From NCBI GenBank assembly GCA_026075535.2, contig AP026545.1, positions 1,736,001-1,800,000 on the forward strand: DNA of 64,000 nt. The letters are read 5' to 3'. Position numbers and translations under genes: made by a program. Under the pieces are notes generated by a model. The model was not told where the DNA came from. It ran no database searches and was given only the letters and a program-made list of their open reading frames with translations. Source of the stretch: Tricholoma matsutake (taxonomy: Eukaryota > Basidiomycota > Agaricomycetes > Agaricales > Tricholomataceae). Positions 1-10,137 of the stretch are shown here, one piece after another (the stretch's first letter is position 1; the number at the start of each line of letters is the position of its first letter).

Positions 1-10
1 AGTTGCATGC

Positions 11-1680
11 ATGCCAAGGTGGGCTATCATCCCATTCAATGTTGTATTATTGATCACATTGCCAGGAACTAACAAACTGGCTTTCAGACAACTGGTGAAT
101 GATGAAAGGCTCCTCAAGGAAGTCAAACAACTTCAAAGTGAAGCGATCAGAAGTGATCTGGAGCTTACACCAGGACCAAGTTTGGAAAGAGATAGGAGAT
201 ATGTTAGGTGTTCAGGATGCGTCCACAAGTACACCTGGATGGTTCCAGAACTGACTGCCAGCCATCAAGAGGGTTTTTGAAAGCATGACTGCAGAGGAAA
301 AGGCAGTGCTTGAGGCTGAGCAGGAGAAAATGGAGGGGGAAGGTTATCCAGAGAAAATGAAGTGAATGTATGTTAACCCATTGCCATTGCCGTTGCCATT
401 CCCATTGCCACTGCTGATGATGTTATTGATGTTTTGCAGTCGAGCAGAGAAGAACCTGGTTAAGTGAGTGGAGGAGACTGCACAACAACAGTGGCTAGAA
501 ATGGGGGTGCTTTCTGTGACATTCACAGCCTACACTGCACCTGATGGTTTGATGGTTGTTGATGCGTGAGTGAAAATCTTCTGCTGCTGTTGCTGATCCT
601 GCTCCCAATCAGTCACAAAAATGTTTCATCGTTGATGGCCACCCCTGCATGATCCTTCATAGACACATATAATAATGAGATCACAGAGCTCAAGCGCCAC
701 TTCATGGGCTATATCAAGGCTTTACGTGCATCAGACATTGCTTCAAGGTCAACAGTGCATGGTGACTCAATGCAAATCTGACTTGAGATGACTAGCAATG
801 GGTTCCCCATCCTACCCACACCATGGAAAGGCTCACTGTACAAGAAAAAAGAGCTGGAGGGATGGTTTAAGTTGTATGTTGGGCAGCATTACAGTATGAT
901 CACTTCCTTTTTAATGAGTTGTTACTTATCTGCATGCAGAACTAGCGAACAATGGTTGTACTCACCATGTCCCATTCACAGCAATTGCTGAGCACACATT
1001 GACATTCATCAATCCTGAAGTGTCATAGAAGACTTCTTCAACCACATTCTGCAGCAGCAAATGGCACAGGGCCCTGAGAGGGCATTCAGGTTCAAAAGAA
1101 TCAAGCTACATAATGGTAGTGTCTCTCCTGCACAATATCCTAATGATTTGAATAGCCCTACACCTTCTCGATGGATGTGCAAACACACTGGCCAATGTAA
1201 TGCAGATGCTGCTGCCATGCCCAATGTAGACTCCCCCGCTGCCATGCCTGGTGTGGACAACCCAGTGGCCAGTGCTGACTCATCCACTCCTGCTCCCATG
1301 CCCATGCCCATGCCAACCATGAGGGCCAATCCCAAGGCTTAGCTGCATCTTCACCCAACCCACATTCACAATCAAGAGCCATAAAAGCTGCAAAAGGCAA
1401 ATCCAAGCCAAAGAAACCTGGCCAAAGGTCAACAGCAGAACAGGCACACAACTCAGACACAAGTGCAACTCTGTTGAATGATGTACAAGTCCATCAAATG
1501 ATGATGGACATACTCTGTAGAGCTGGCATTGCTCAGCCACAGCACAGCCAATCAATGGTCCAGGTGATGGTGAACTGCAGTATCTTATACCTCAAGACAT
1601 GTACATGAGGTACATGGGACCCATGTCAGGCAACAATGTGAATGACCCCCCTATTGATCCATCCCTGTTCTGAAACAACA
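11..1680 (+). pseudogene. Decayed protein-coding gene of unrecognised family
   Basis: Coding pieces lie in changing frames at 11-280, 788-991 and 1020-1342. The best stretch reads EDFFNHILQQQMAQGPERAF and continues through FKRIKLHNGSV into a Met/Pro-rich low-complexity tail. A second piece contains NGFPILPTPWKGSLYKKKEL followed by a hydrophilic helix-like segment. In-frame stops and frame changes separate the pieces, so no intact product is likely. I do not recognise a named domain; the layout resembles accessory ORFs that recur beside repeats in mushroom genomes (impression only). The interval 281-787 holds a (CCATTG)n-like microsatellite and no clear exon. The next element, at 1760, begins 80 bp after the last coding-like sequence. 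Confidence 0.4.
376..417. repeat. CCATTG-type microsatellite
   Basis: Imperfect hexamer repeats of CCATTG/CCGTTG/CCATTC. Read on the minus strand they give a Gly-Asn run, which explains a spurious short ORF there. Confidence 0.75.
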
Positions 1681-1759
1681 ACTCCTCAACAAACATCACA
1701 ATATCCTAAACCTTGCCCCCTTTTTGGCAGCCAGGACATGGGAGCAGCCAGCACAGGTA

Positions 1760-2336
1760 GGGCACAGCACGGGTATGGGTAACACCATGTGTTTTTGGTC
1801 ATGGGTATGCATGGGTACAGGTATGGGTATGGGATTGCCATACCCAGGCAACACCATGCCCTTTTCCATGGTGTTATGGGTATGTGCAGGTATGCTGGTA
1901 CCCAGATTTTGGTCAGGTGAGTGATCATCTGTGTTGAGATTTCGACTTTTTAATGACATATCATGGGAAAAACCCACAAGTCATGGTGACCTGACTCATG
2001 GGTTTACCCCCTGTGATGAGATGCGAACATCTTTTTCAGCAAATTTCTATCAAATATCATGAAAAATAACAGTAAAAAATGCACGGGTACTTTTTGATGA
2101 CATATTGCAGGACAACCCACAAGTCAGGGTGACATGACTCACGGGTTTACCCCCCGTGAGAAGATGCAAACATCTTTTCCTATCAAATATAATGAAAAAT
2201 ATCAATACCCATGAATAACCATGGGTAACCCGCAAAAACCCGTGGTAACACCATACCCCTACCTGTGTGGGTACGGTGTTCATGGGTACAGGTAGGGTAT
2301 AAGAAAATATACCTGAGGGTTACCCATGCTGTGCCC
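1760..2336. mobile_element. TA-flanked inverted-repeat (MITE-like) element
   Basis: The left end GGGCACAGCACGGGTA and the inverted right end GGGCACAGCATGGGTA match with one transition. TA dinucleotides lie outside both ends (1758-1759 and 2337-2338), the target duplication expected of Tc1/mariner-type transposition. The 577-bp body has no transposase and consists of CCATGGGTA/GGTATGGG-rich inverted motifs. Parts recur at 24149, 44804 and 54428. It is non-autonomous; its source transposase is not in the window. Confidence 0.7.
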
Positions 2337-2338
2337 TA

Positions 2339-2481
2339 AGCACAGGAGCAGCCAGCATTCCCGACGTAGGATTGTCAGCGGTTAGCTATCAACCAATGAC
2401 CCCACCCCATCCCAACAAAACCTGACAATCAGGCAATCACATCGGCAGCAGCCAGCTTGGCCAATGTAGGATTGTCAATGG
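2339..2481. repeat. Duplicated repeat flanking and containing the C1 insertion site
   Basis: Two versions of one sequence lie side by side. The first (2347-2455) runs from GCAGCCAGC through GGATTGTCAGCGGTTAGC to ACCTGACAATCA. The second (from 2451) restarts with GCAGCCAGC, reaches GGATTGTCAATGG and stops at the C1 element; its continuation, ACAGTTAGCTATCAACC, resumes at 4628. The first copy is therefore an empty-site reference for the C1 insertion. Confidence 0.6.
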
Positions 2482-3657
2482 TGATAGGTCGTCTCCTTGG
2501 CTCAAGGACCGATTCACCACTTTAGCATCATTCTAATCACATCAACTAACTCCTACAACGTCCCAGACGCAGTGCAACCCAGTCTATCGATCGTGATATC
2601 ATATCGACTGTGTCGAAACACCACCAGCAACATTGATCGTATCAAGAGCCCACATCACACAACCTTAGGACTACCCCAAAAGTCCCTAAGATCCCCCTAC
2701 ATGACCATCGAACATCCCCGACCAACTTCGAACAAGCCGCAACCGTGATCGAGCATTGTCGAGCGTCATCGATCAATATCAAGAGACTATGAGTGACATT
2801 GGATGCCGCCTTCGTTATCTAAATGATGGAAGACCATGCAATAGGACATATTCCAACTTGTGCTCAAACCTGCTGATCATAGGTCAGCCTCATTCCAAGT
2901 CCCTATCGCGCACAGAACCCACTGGATGCATTATTGCGAGACTTAGCGCAGTTTATACACAAAGGACAGTCTCTTTTAGTTCTTTCCCTTTATTACTCTT
3001 TCATCATATGATATATATATCTTTCTTGTTCAGATTCCAGTCTCCTTTATGGCCTTGTGCCTTAACTCATATCTTTTGCCTCATGTTCTACACATGTTTC
3101 TCATTCCATTTTAGGAAGTTTCTTTAAAACATATAAAACTCTGTAGTATCTACTTGGAAATAACAAGAAATTGTCTTCACATATCGTCTCGTATACAGTT
3201 CTAAGCATCCGATCAACTTCCTAAAAACAATCTAAGTCTCTACAGGTTTTCTCGATCAACGAGAAACCTCTGCAATCGTCGCGTCCTCAATCCTCCCTCA
3301 ATCCTCTTGTCATTAGCTCTAGGAACCCTTCCAACACTTCATAGACATTTACTGCACCCTTCATATACTATCGACCTATCGAAAGGTCCCCAGAACTCAC
3401 ATATCGACCATCGATGATAAACTCATTCGCCATCAATCTTGTCGATCACCCTCGATATCAATTGATACTCGATCAGACTGTGCCAAACACTTTTGTCTCT
3501 CATAACACTACCTTCACGACTAGTGTTAACTAGTAATCTTCTCATAGGTTTGACCACAAACATTCAGAATGTCTTGCAACCTTCCTCTGACTCGTCGCAA
3601 ACATCATTGATTGCCTCATCGGCAGTTCTGGTGGTTTTCCTGGGTTGAGCATCATCA
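2482..3657 (+). repeat. 5' LTR of C1
   Basis: An LTR of about 1.18 kb bounded by TG...CA. A central block including TCATCATATGATATATATAT and the polypyrimidine downstream of it recurs inverted in the LTR fragment at 18890-20048. The terminal sequences resemble those of the element B LTRs, so C1 and B belong to related families. Short ORFs inside it are not genes. Confidence 0.7.
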
Positions 3658-3661
3658 TTTT

Positions 3662-3679
3662 TGGAGCCCACCGCGAGGG
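3662..3679 (+). promoter_or_regulatory. Primer binding site of C1
   Basis: TGGAGCCCACCGCGAGGG lies 4 nt after the LTR end. It begins with TGG, as expected for pairing with a tRNA ending in CCA whose acceptor strand is GGTGGGC. The same site (TGGAGCCCACTGCGAGG) follows the B LTR on the minus strand. The tRNA identity was not determined. Confidence 0.6.
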
Positions 3680-3737
3680 TTTCTGAATCATTTCATGGTC
3701 GGACCAACCTCGACTTCCTCGGCTTAGGCCAACACAA

Positions 3738-4649
3738 GTGAGAACCCTTCATATCAATACTCGCCACACCTTCGAATCTCTCAAACAATTGGGAGACATT
3801 CTAATTCCAGTTTCTGAAGCAGAATCTACTCATTGTAGACTATTTCCTTCACCTATATCATCGCCTTCCACATCGTCATCTACTTCTTCATCATCATCAT
3901 CGACCTCTTCATTTATCCTTCCAACAACTTCGACACCTCTACCATCTATTACACAAGTCTTAACCCCTACCCCTAGAGTCATCACATTCATGACTACCCA
4001 AACCGTGATGCCAGCTCGTGGGCACTTGACTGCTCCAAAATTTGACCCGACTCAGCCTCGAGAGCTTTGACAATACTTTGAAGAGCTTGAACTATTATTC
4101 CCGACCTGCAGCGTTACTGAATCGAATCTCATGAAGAAACATGCTTGTCGCTACCTCAACATCGACTCATCAGAACTCTGGGAATCACTTCCAGAGTATC
4201 AACCCAGCACATCATTCAATGAATTTAGAACAGCAGTACACAAACTCTATCCCAGCTCAGAAGACGATCGCAAGTGGAGCATATCAGACATGGACAAATT
4301 AGTGGGAGAACAGCTACACGTTGGGATATTTGATGCAAGCAATCTAGGAATGTATTATCATGCGTTCTACAACATTACTCACTTTTTGTGAGCAAAGAAT
4401 AGGATCTTGGAAGCCAAGCAAAGCAGAGCTTATGTTCGAGGATTCCAACCCGGCTTATGGACTCACATTGCTCGACGACTCGAACTCAAATTTCCCAACC
4501 ATTATCCCGACGATCCATATCCACTCAACGACATTCATGATGTGGCAAAATTCATTCTAGCAGGCTCTAACACATCGAACTCAGTAATCCACCAATCGAC
4601 CTCTTTTTCCCAGGTTGAGCATCATCAACAGTTAGCTATCAACCAATGA
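3738..4649 (+). pseudogene. Gag fragment of C1
   Basis: Three pieces (3738-4070, 4131-4391, 4407-4610) in different frames together match the gag of element B on the minus strand at 34768-35888. Shared blocks include QLGDILIPVSEAESTH, WSISDMDKLVGEQLHVGI and RAYVRGFQPGLW. The N-terminal third is a Ser/Thr-rich linker. Frame changes and the missing zinc knuckle show it is dead. The reading frame runs into the LTR remnant at 4604, which marks the deletion joint. Confidence 0.7.
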
Positions 4650-4824
4650 CCTCACCCCCATCCCAACAAAACCTGACAATCAACCAATCAGAGGGTCGAC
4701 ACCAAAGACAGCTGATGACCTTGTGCAACAGGAGGCCATTTTAATCACAACCCTTGGTAAAAGAGAGAAGAGGAAAAATGTGAAATTTTCAGACTAATTA
4801 TACAACAATATTTCTGTATGAATG
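4628..4824. other. Continuation of the interrupted repeat; no gene
   Basis: It resumes the repeat split by C1 (TTAGCTATCAACCAATGACC, as at 2385) and then becomes unique sequence up to the hAT-like element. I see no coding or regulatory structure. Confidence 0.5.
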
Positions 4825-5648
4825 TAGCGTTTACAGGTCTGGTTAAGTCTGGTTTTTGACATCTAAATGGGGCATCCGCAACTGCAACCGGTTCAGGACT
4901 GACCCAGATATTGATGGACCACATAGGACCGGTCCATATCAGTCCATGGACCGATAAAAACCAGTCTGAACCGACTTTTTGTTGTAAAATTTGTTGTACC
5001 AATATATCCCATATGTTTCTCAGCAACTATTACCCGGACTATCTAGCGGTTACACCAGCAGTTAGATATCGTAATTTCCCGGTGACTGGTCCTACTTTTA
5101 AGAGATTTCATCAAGATTTGACTGAGATATGACCAAAACAAAAGTACATTGTATTACATGTTGTAGTTTGTAGGTTGTAGTTGTAGTTGTAGTTGAAGTT
5201 GTAGTATGTAGTTGCAGCTTGTGAGGGGTGTTAGATTAATCAAAGATACATGGTACAGATGTTTATGTGTGTTTTTATGTCTTGGATGGTGTCCAATTGT
5301 ACCCAACATTTTTGTAACACAAAGTATTAGCAGTACAATCAAAGTGATTTTAATCACAACAAAATACTTGTCCAAAATGTATTTGGTCATATCTCTCTCA
5401 GTTCTCAACCATTTTTGATGATCCAGGGAGCGAAATTGAAGGCATTATGTGTGGGAATCAGGGGAAATAGCTCACGTGACATATGAACTGGTTTTCATTA
5501 GTTTGATGATATTCTTCAAAGTGAAAGACTGGCAACTGGACTGCAAAAGACCAGTCCTATAAATAGCAACTTGATGAACTGGACTTCAGTTCAGTTCAGT
5601 TTGGTTTCGGTCTTTTTCCAGTTTGTAGGACTGGACCTTTAAACACTA
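4825..5648. mobile_element. Non-autonomous hAT-like element (824 bp)
   Basis: The 8-bp direct repeats TATGAATG (4817-4824 and 5649-5656) flank imperfect terminal inverted repeats, TAGCGTTTACAGGTC and (inverted) TAGTGTTTAAAGGTC. These fit the hAT rule of 8-bp duplications and YARNG termini. Subterminal GGACTGG/CCAGTCC motifs are abundant, as expected for transposase-binding repeats. There is no transposase; the internal ORFs are short and unconvincing. A GTAGTT microsatellite lies at 5160-5215. The same family occurs at 32474-34132. Confidence 0.8.
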
Positions 5649-5677
5649 TATGAATGTAAAATAAAATGGTCCAACCA

Positions 5678-7232
5678 TTACTTTTTTCTGCCTTGTTTGA
5701 CCTCTTCTCTGTCCTCAGATGTTCCTGCTCTCTTCTTCAGGTTTGGCTGAGGGGTGGTACTTCTTGAAGGCCAGGTGGGTGACAAATGATGAGGGGACCA
5801 GTGTAATTGTGGAGAAGGAGGGGAATGCAATGCCAGCAGTGAAGGAGCGGTGGGTGGTACGAACACATTGCTGGTGGATACCGTTACTGGTTCCACAGGG
5901 TCAGCATTGGGGATTGAGGGGGGTTGAAGGAGGGGAGGAAAGGGCACATCCACAGAGGTCATATGTTGAACTGATTCCTGAGAATCTTGTGGCGTGGTGG
6001 GGACGACCTTGATTTGAGGACCATGTCCTTCTTCCTCAAGCCCAGTGGGAGTGGGAGCAGCATATGGGGTGGCAGGTGGAAGTGCGGGAGTGGGTGTGGG
6101 TGCGGGAGTGGCAGGTGGCAGTGCATGTGTGGGAATGGGGGTGGAAGCGGCAGGTGGTGGTGCAGGAGCAGCAGGTGGGGCAGCAGGTGGAAGTGTGGGA
6201 ATGGAGGCAGGAGCAGGAGCAACCTCGCCTCCGTCTTCCTCAGGCCAAGCCACCTCATGTCTATCTTCCTCACTATCAGCATCAGCAGCAGCCCTGTGCC
6301 AGTGATCCTCCCCAACAGCAGCCCCAGCATCCTGCTCATCTTTGTTGACCTCCATACCATACCTTTGCCTATAGCTTGGACCCTCTCCAAGATAGTGCAG
6401 CTCACCTGCACCATTGTACAACACAAGGGGTTGTGGGTGGAACCCCATGTACTCTTCCATCTCATCCATCCTCCTGCTCAAGCTGGCCATATTCTCCCAT
6501 ATGTTGGCCATTGCTCTGGGGAAGTCCTGATGGAGCCAATCACCCTGATTGTACAGATGATGCTCCAGTTCTTGTATACAGTTGTTGAAGTCACAGAGCT
6601 CCCCAGCAGTAATGGGAGTGGGAGAGGGTGAGGGAGAGGGTGAGGGCAGGTGTTCGTGTGCGACATCAACCATCTCTACGTCAGAGGAATATGTTGCTGT
6701 GGTCAATGTTCAGTGGTTATTTGTATGGTGATACATAGTACTTACCCTTCGATTTTCCTTTTTCTTCCCTCATGAACCTCTGCAAGGATCCAGCCTTCTT
6801 CACCTTTCTTCTGGTTGCACCCTTTCCTTTCTCTGGCTTGTCCCCTCCATGACCATCTTTCATTTTTTCACACTTGACTTTGCCCTTCCCACATTCAAAA
6901 CATGTGCCCTTCCCATTGACCTGTTTGTGACATTGTCGCCCAAGCCGGAAGCATTGTATGCAGGGAGTGGGCCTTACTGCCCTGCGTGCCGGTTGTCGCC
7001 ATTGTTCCCTTTGCTCCTTTCGCTCCAACAATCCATCTCCATCGCTTTCCATCCCCTCTGATTCCCCATCGTTTTCTAAATCCTCACCAGAGCTCCCACT
7101 GCTGCTCTGAAGTTGCCTGGTCCTGCCACTCCCGCTTGGTCTTGCTGGAGTGGTTGGGGTGGGTGGTGCTGATGGGCATGCATCTGGGTGTTGATGTTCT
7201 GGCTGGCGTGATCCTGATGGCTCTGCTGGCAC
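5678..7232 (-). CDS. Two-exon gene with a Zn2Cys6-type cysteine cluster and a Pro/Ala-rich tail
   Basis: Exon 1 (7232-6746) encodes a Ser/Gly/acidic N terminus and the cluster CIQCFRLGRQCHKQVNGKGT followed by CFECGKGKVKC. The spacing C-x2-C-x6-C-x9-C-x2-C-x6-C is within the fungal Zn2Cys6 binuclear range. A Lys-rich stretch follows. The 70-nt intron (6745-6676, GTAAGT...TAG) joins exon 1 in phase 1 to exon 2 (6675-5678), giving a coherent Glu-Met-Val-Asp junction. Exon 2 has a helical segment (ELEHHLYNQGDWLHQDFPRA) and a long Pro/Ala/Thr tail ending in Lys-Arg. No transcription-factor middle-homology region is visible. DNA binding is inferred; a repeat-associated protein is equally possible. 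The true start may lie further upstream in low-complexity DNA. No stops interrupt the model, unlike the decayed elements around it. Confidence 0.6.
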
Positions 7233-7264
7233 CTGTGGTTTCCTTCACCTGCTCTCCCCTCAAG

Positions 7265-7440
7265 CTCCCACTCCTGTTCCCATTCCCGTTCCAGTGCTGG
7301 CTCCCGTCCCCATCCCCATTCCCATCCCCATTCCTGTTCCTGTCCCCATTCCCACTCCCATCCCTGTTCCAGTTCCCGTTCCAGTTCCCGCTCCTGTTCC
7401 CCTCCCTCATCCCTCTCCTGTTCCCCTTCCCACACCCCCA
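7265..7440. repeat. CCCRTTCC-type low-complexity tract
   Basis: Dense imperfect repeats of CCCATTCC/CCCGTTCC. The plus strand gives a (Pro-Val/Pro-Ile)n ORF and the minus strand Gly-Thr or Glu-Arg runs. Every frame is open by composition, so I call no gene from it. Confidence 0.8.
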
Positions 7441-7861
7441 CCTGCTGCTCCTGCTCCTTGTGGTCCCATTCCTGATCTTGAAGGACCAGCGGCCGCTCCA
7501 TCTCCTGCTCCTGATGTCAAAACCCCTGAGGTTCCCACAATTCATCAGGAAAATTGCTTTTGTCCCCAGGGTGTCCTGGGTTATCCTAGGATGCCTTGGG
7601 ACATGCCAGGGCATCCAAGGCAATTGTCTACCCTGGGCACTCTGTAGGTAAAGTCCCATTATTTGCCAGTCTTCAGGGTAGTGAATTTTGGTCCAAAGTG
7701 CTCCAGGGCACCTCAGGAATGTATGATTCATATGCTTCCTGGATAGCCTCTGACACTTGAGCAAAGGCCTGCCTTAAAGATGTCACTAACATCATTACAA
7801 ATTTCTTTACCAACTTCATTATAATTGTTACAAATATGTTACTAACTTCAATACAAACCAT
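7441..7861 (-). pseudogene. Possible upstream exon remnants of the 5.7-7.2 kb gene
   Basis: The minus strand at 7861-7673 reads LRQAFAQVSEAIQEAYESYI followed by PEVPWSTLDQ, then a stop. Further downstream are GTCCTGGG/CCCAGGAC-rich motifs like those at 22690-22790. It may be a decayed first exon or part of a second gene; I cannot connect it to the start at 7232 in frame. Confidence 0.3.
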
Positions 7862-8490
7862 TACTACTTATGAACTTGATGAGTTCTTTGTCAGTCACTA
7901 CATGACTTGAAAAAATCCATGAGTGTAAGTAGTAATAGTTAATACACAGACAGAATTAGGCTGCAAATATAACATTAATTGAAACTGTAAATGCATTGAC
8001 TAACAAAGGACTTACAAAGTTAGTGTAGTGCAGCAGCAGCTTGTTGATGCAGCTACTAATATTATTATATTAGACTATAAGTATAACATAAAGGGGGTCC
8101 ATGAGTAATAGTTTGTATTGAACAAGTTTGTAACTGACCTGTTCATAATAGTTTGTATTGAAGTTGGTAATTCCTTGTAATAGTTTGCATTGAAGTTGGT
8201 ATAAACTGTTTATAATAGTTTGTATTGAGGCAGTTAGTAATTGTTTGTATTGAAGTCAGTAAACAAGTTTATAGTGCAGTTGTTGAAGCTTGTTGATACT
8301 ATTAGCCTGTAAATATGACATTTGTTACCCACTGTCAACACATTAACTAACAAAAGACTTACAAAATAAGAAGTAGTAAAGAGGAAGTCATTACTTCTCT
8401 TGTAGAAGGCAATGGGTTTTGTTTGGTTGTGTTGTGGCTGGAAACTGCAAGGCGTGAAACTAGGTGTCCACTATATTGCGTCAGGCTTTT
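7862..8490. repeat. Degenerate repeats with two intron-like blocks (minus strand)
   Basis: Variants of TAGTTTGTATTGAAGT recur many times. On the minus strand two related blocks begin GTAAGTCCTTTGTTAGT or GTAAGTCTTTTGTTAGT and end CATATTTRCAG before CTAAT, so they look like duplicated introns of about 60 nt. No reading frame connects them. Confidence 0.45.
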
Positions 8491-8990
8491 TTCATGCACA
8501 AAGTCCCTACAACTACAAAGATTGTTACTGACTTCATTACAAAAGTGTTACTGAATTCATTGCAAATGGTAATTGACCTGTTACTAACCTCATTACCAAT
8601 CGTTTACTTACTTCATTACAAACTGTAATTGACTTGTTACTAACCTCATTACAATTATTTACTTACTTCATTACAAACTGTTATTGACTTGTTACTAACC
8701 TCATTACAATTATTTACTTACTTCATTACAAACTGTTATTGACTTGTTACTAACTTCATTACAATTATTTACTTACTTCATTACAAATTGTTATTGACTT
8801 GTTACTAACCTCATTACAATTATCTACTTACTTCATTACAAACTGTTATTGACTTGTTACTAACCTCATTACAATTATTTACTTACGTCATTACAATTGC
8901 TTACTTACTTCATTACAAACTGTTATTGACCTGTTACTAACCTCATTACAAATTGTTTACTTCATTACAATTGTTTACTTACTTCATTAC
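8490..8990. repeat. 55-bp tandem repeat array
   Basis: About eight units of roughly 55 bp (CTTCATTACAAACTGTTATT..., with GACTTGTTACTAACCTC), more regular at the centre than at the edges. On the minus strand each unit contains GTAAGTAAAT and ends ...CAATAACAG, so a 44-nt intron-like block alternates with an 11-nt constant block. No open frame is maintained. Confidence 0.75.
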
Positions 8991-9227
8991 CATTGTTGGC
9001 ATACTAGGTTTTTGGGTCTTTACAACTTATCTACTGAGTTTGAGTTATTAGGGTTTATATGTTCTTTCATATGTACAAAATAACTACAAAAGAAAAACTA
9101 ATATGTACAGAAAGTCCCTGGGGCCTCCTCATCATCCATGTCATCTCATCCCCATCATCCCATCATCCCCATTGTCTCAGTCGTGGGTGTATCATGTCAG
9201 CACATGTCTCTGGCAGTAGTATACTTC

Positions 9228-9330
9228 CTAAAAATGAACAAAATAGATTATTTAGTTGAAAAGAACAAGGAACAGAGAAAAGAACTTACCTAGGGCCTGG
9301 CAAACAACGCAATTGTTGTTTGGGCCTGCA
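9228..9330 (-). other. Palindrome-plus-intron cassette (copy 1)
   Basis: On the minus strand a near-palindrome, GGCCCAAACAACAATTG with its complement (9291-9327), is followed at once by a canonical intron: donor GTAAGTTC at 9289, acceptor TTTTTAG at 9228, 62 nt. The same arrangement recurs in the hAT-like element at 32.9-33.3 kb and at 44.5, 44.7 and 50.7-51.6 kb. Gypsy copy A1 is inserted 46 bp further on, probably disrupting the host unit. Confidence 0.55.
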
Positions 9331-9380
9331 GTGCACCCGAGAGGATTTGTTGGCAGCCATTAGTGGCTCTTGCTGGCATG

Positions 9381-10135
9381 TGTTACAATTTTCCTTGTAA
9401 CTCATGGAACCCGACTGACCTGACCAACCTGACGATCCCCTCCAGACAGGAGGCACTCCATGATTCATGCCTAGGGCATGTCCTTGACACCAGACACACA
9501 CACGATGCATGCCAACTGCATGCATTCGATCCCCTTCCCATGGAAGGTACCCTTGATGCATGGTGACTCCATGCACCTGAACCCACTTCCACACATGCTG
9601 TGATACAACAGCCTCTTGACACGAGGTCCATGACATCGGACTCTCATGATCGACATGCTGCACCGCAGCATGTCCTTGACATCGGATCCTTGACATCGGA
9701 CGCCTCATGCTAGGCATGAGGCTTATCTCTTATTGTTTCCTGACATGCTGTGCCGCAGCACTCCATGACACCGGATGCCTCATGCAAGGCATGAAGCCTA
9801 TTGTTTCTATTCTTACTTGATATGCATCTATCTTTCTGATTGGACAATAAGGACCTCCCTCGTAGTATAAGTACTGCAACTCGTAGTAGGGATGTCCTTA
9901 GTTTAGATCTAGGCAATCTACAGCTTTAACTTGTGAACTCGCAAACTTACTCAAAACCACTAAGGAAGCCCCTTAGTGCATGAACCCAAACGACTCTATG
10001 CAGAAGGCCTGCTAGAGTGCACTATCTCTCTTATGTTGGACGCTCTGAGTAAGACTAGTGCCGAACGACTTGTCGAGGAAGCACCTCGTCAAATGACATT
10101 GACTAGATCAAGTGGTTGAGGCTTCGCCCTTAACA
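9381..10135 (+). repeat. 5' LTR of A1
   Basis: 755 bp, TG...CA. The U3 part is a chain of short palindromes built on CATG (for example ACATGCTGC...GCAGCATGT near 9655, and CATGCTAGGCATG near 9705) alternating with TTGACATCGGATCC-like spacers. A TATA-like AGTATAAGTA lies at 9865-9873 and the predicted mRNA start at about 9899. ORFs overlapping the LTR are not genes. Confidence 0.9.
9865..9910 (+). promoter_or_regulatory. LTR promoter and predicted 5' end of A1 mRNA
   Basis: TATA-like AGTATAAGTA is followed about 32 nt later by TAGTTTAGATCT (9899-9910). That 12-mer is the exact reverse complement of the sequence 2 nt after the LTR, so it is the probable mRNA 5' end and self-primer. Confidence 0.65.
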
Positions 10136-10137
10136 TA

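Larger units (their letters stand above)
2482..4627 (+). mobile_element. LTR retrotransposon C1, internally deleted
   Basis: A complete 5' LTR starts TGATAGGTC and ends GAGCATCATCA. It is followed by a TGG-initial primer site and gag fragments, then only about 24 bp of the 3' LTR end (4604-4627). Most of gag-pol and nearly all of the 3' LTR are missing. Compared with the neighbouring empty site, the target is 4 bp: ATGG on the left, ACAG on the right, GCGG at the empty site, all differing by transitions. Its gag matches that of element B. Confidence 0.7.

Noticed and set aside
5959..6631. Several plus- and minus-strand ORFs over 5.9-6.7 kb
   Set aside because: They overlap the Pro/Ala-rich exon of the minus-strand gene in alternate frames.
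7294..7647. Proline/valine-rich ORF on the plus strand
   Set aside because: It is a translation of the CCCRTTCC low-complexity tract; all frames are open there.
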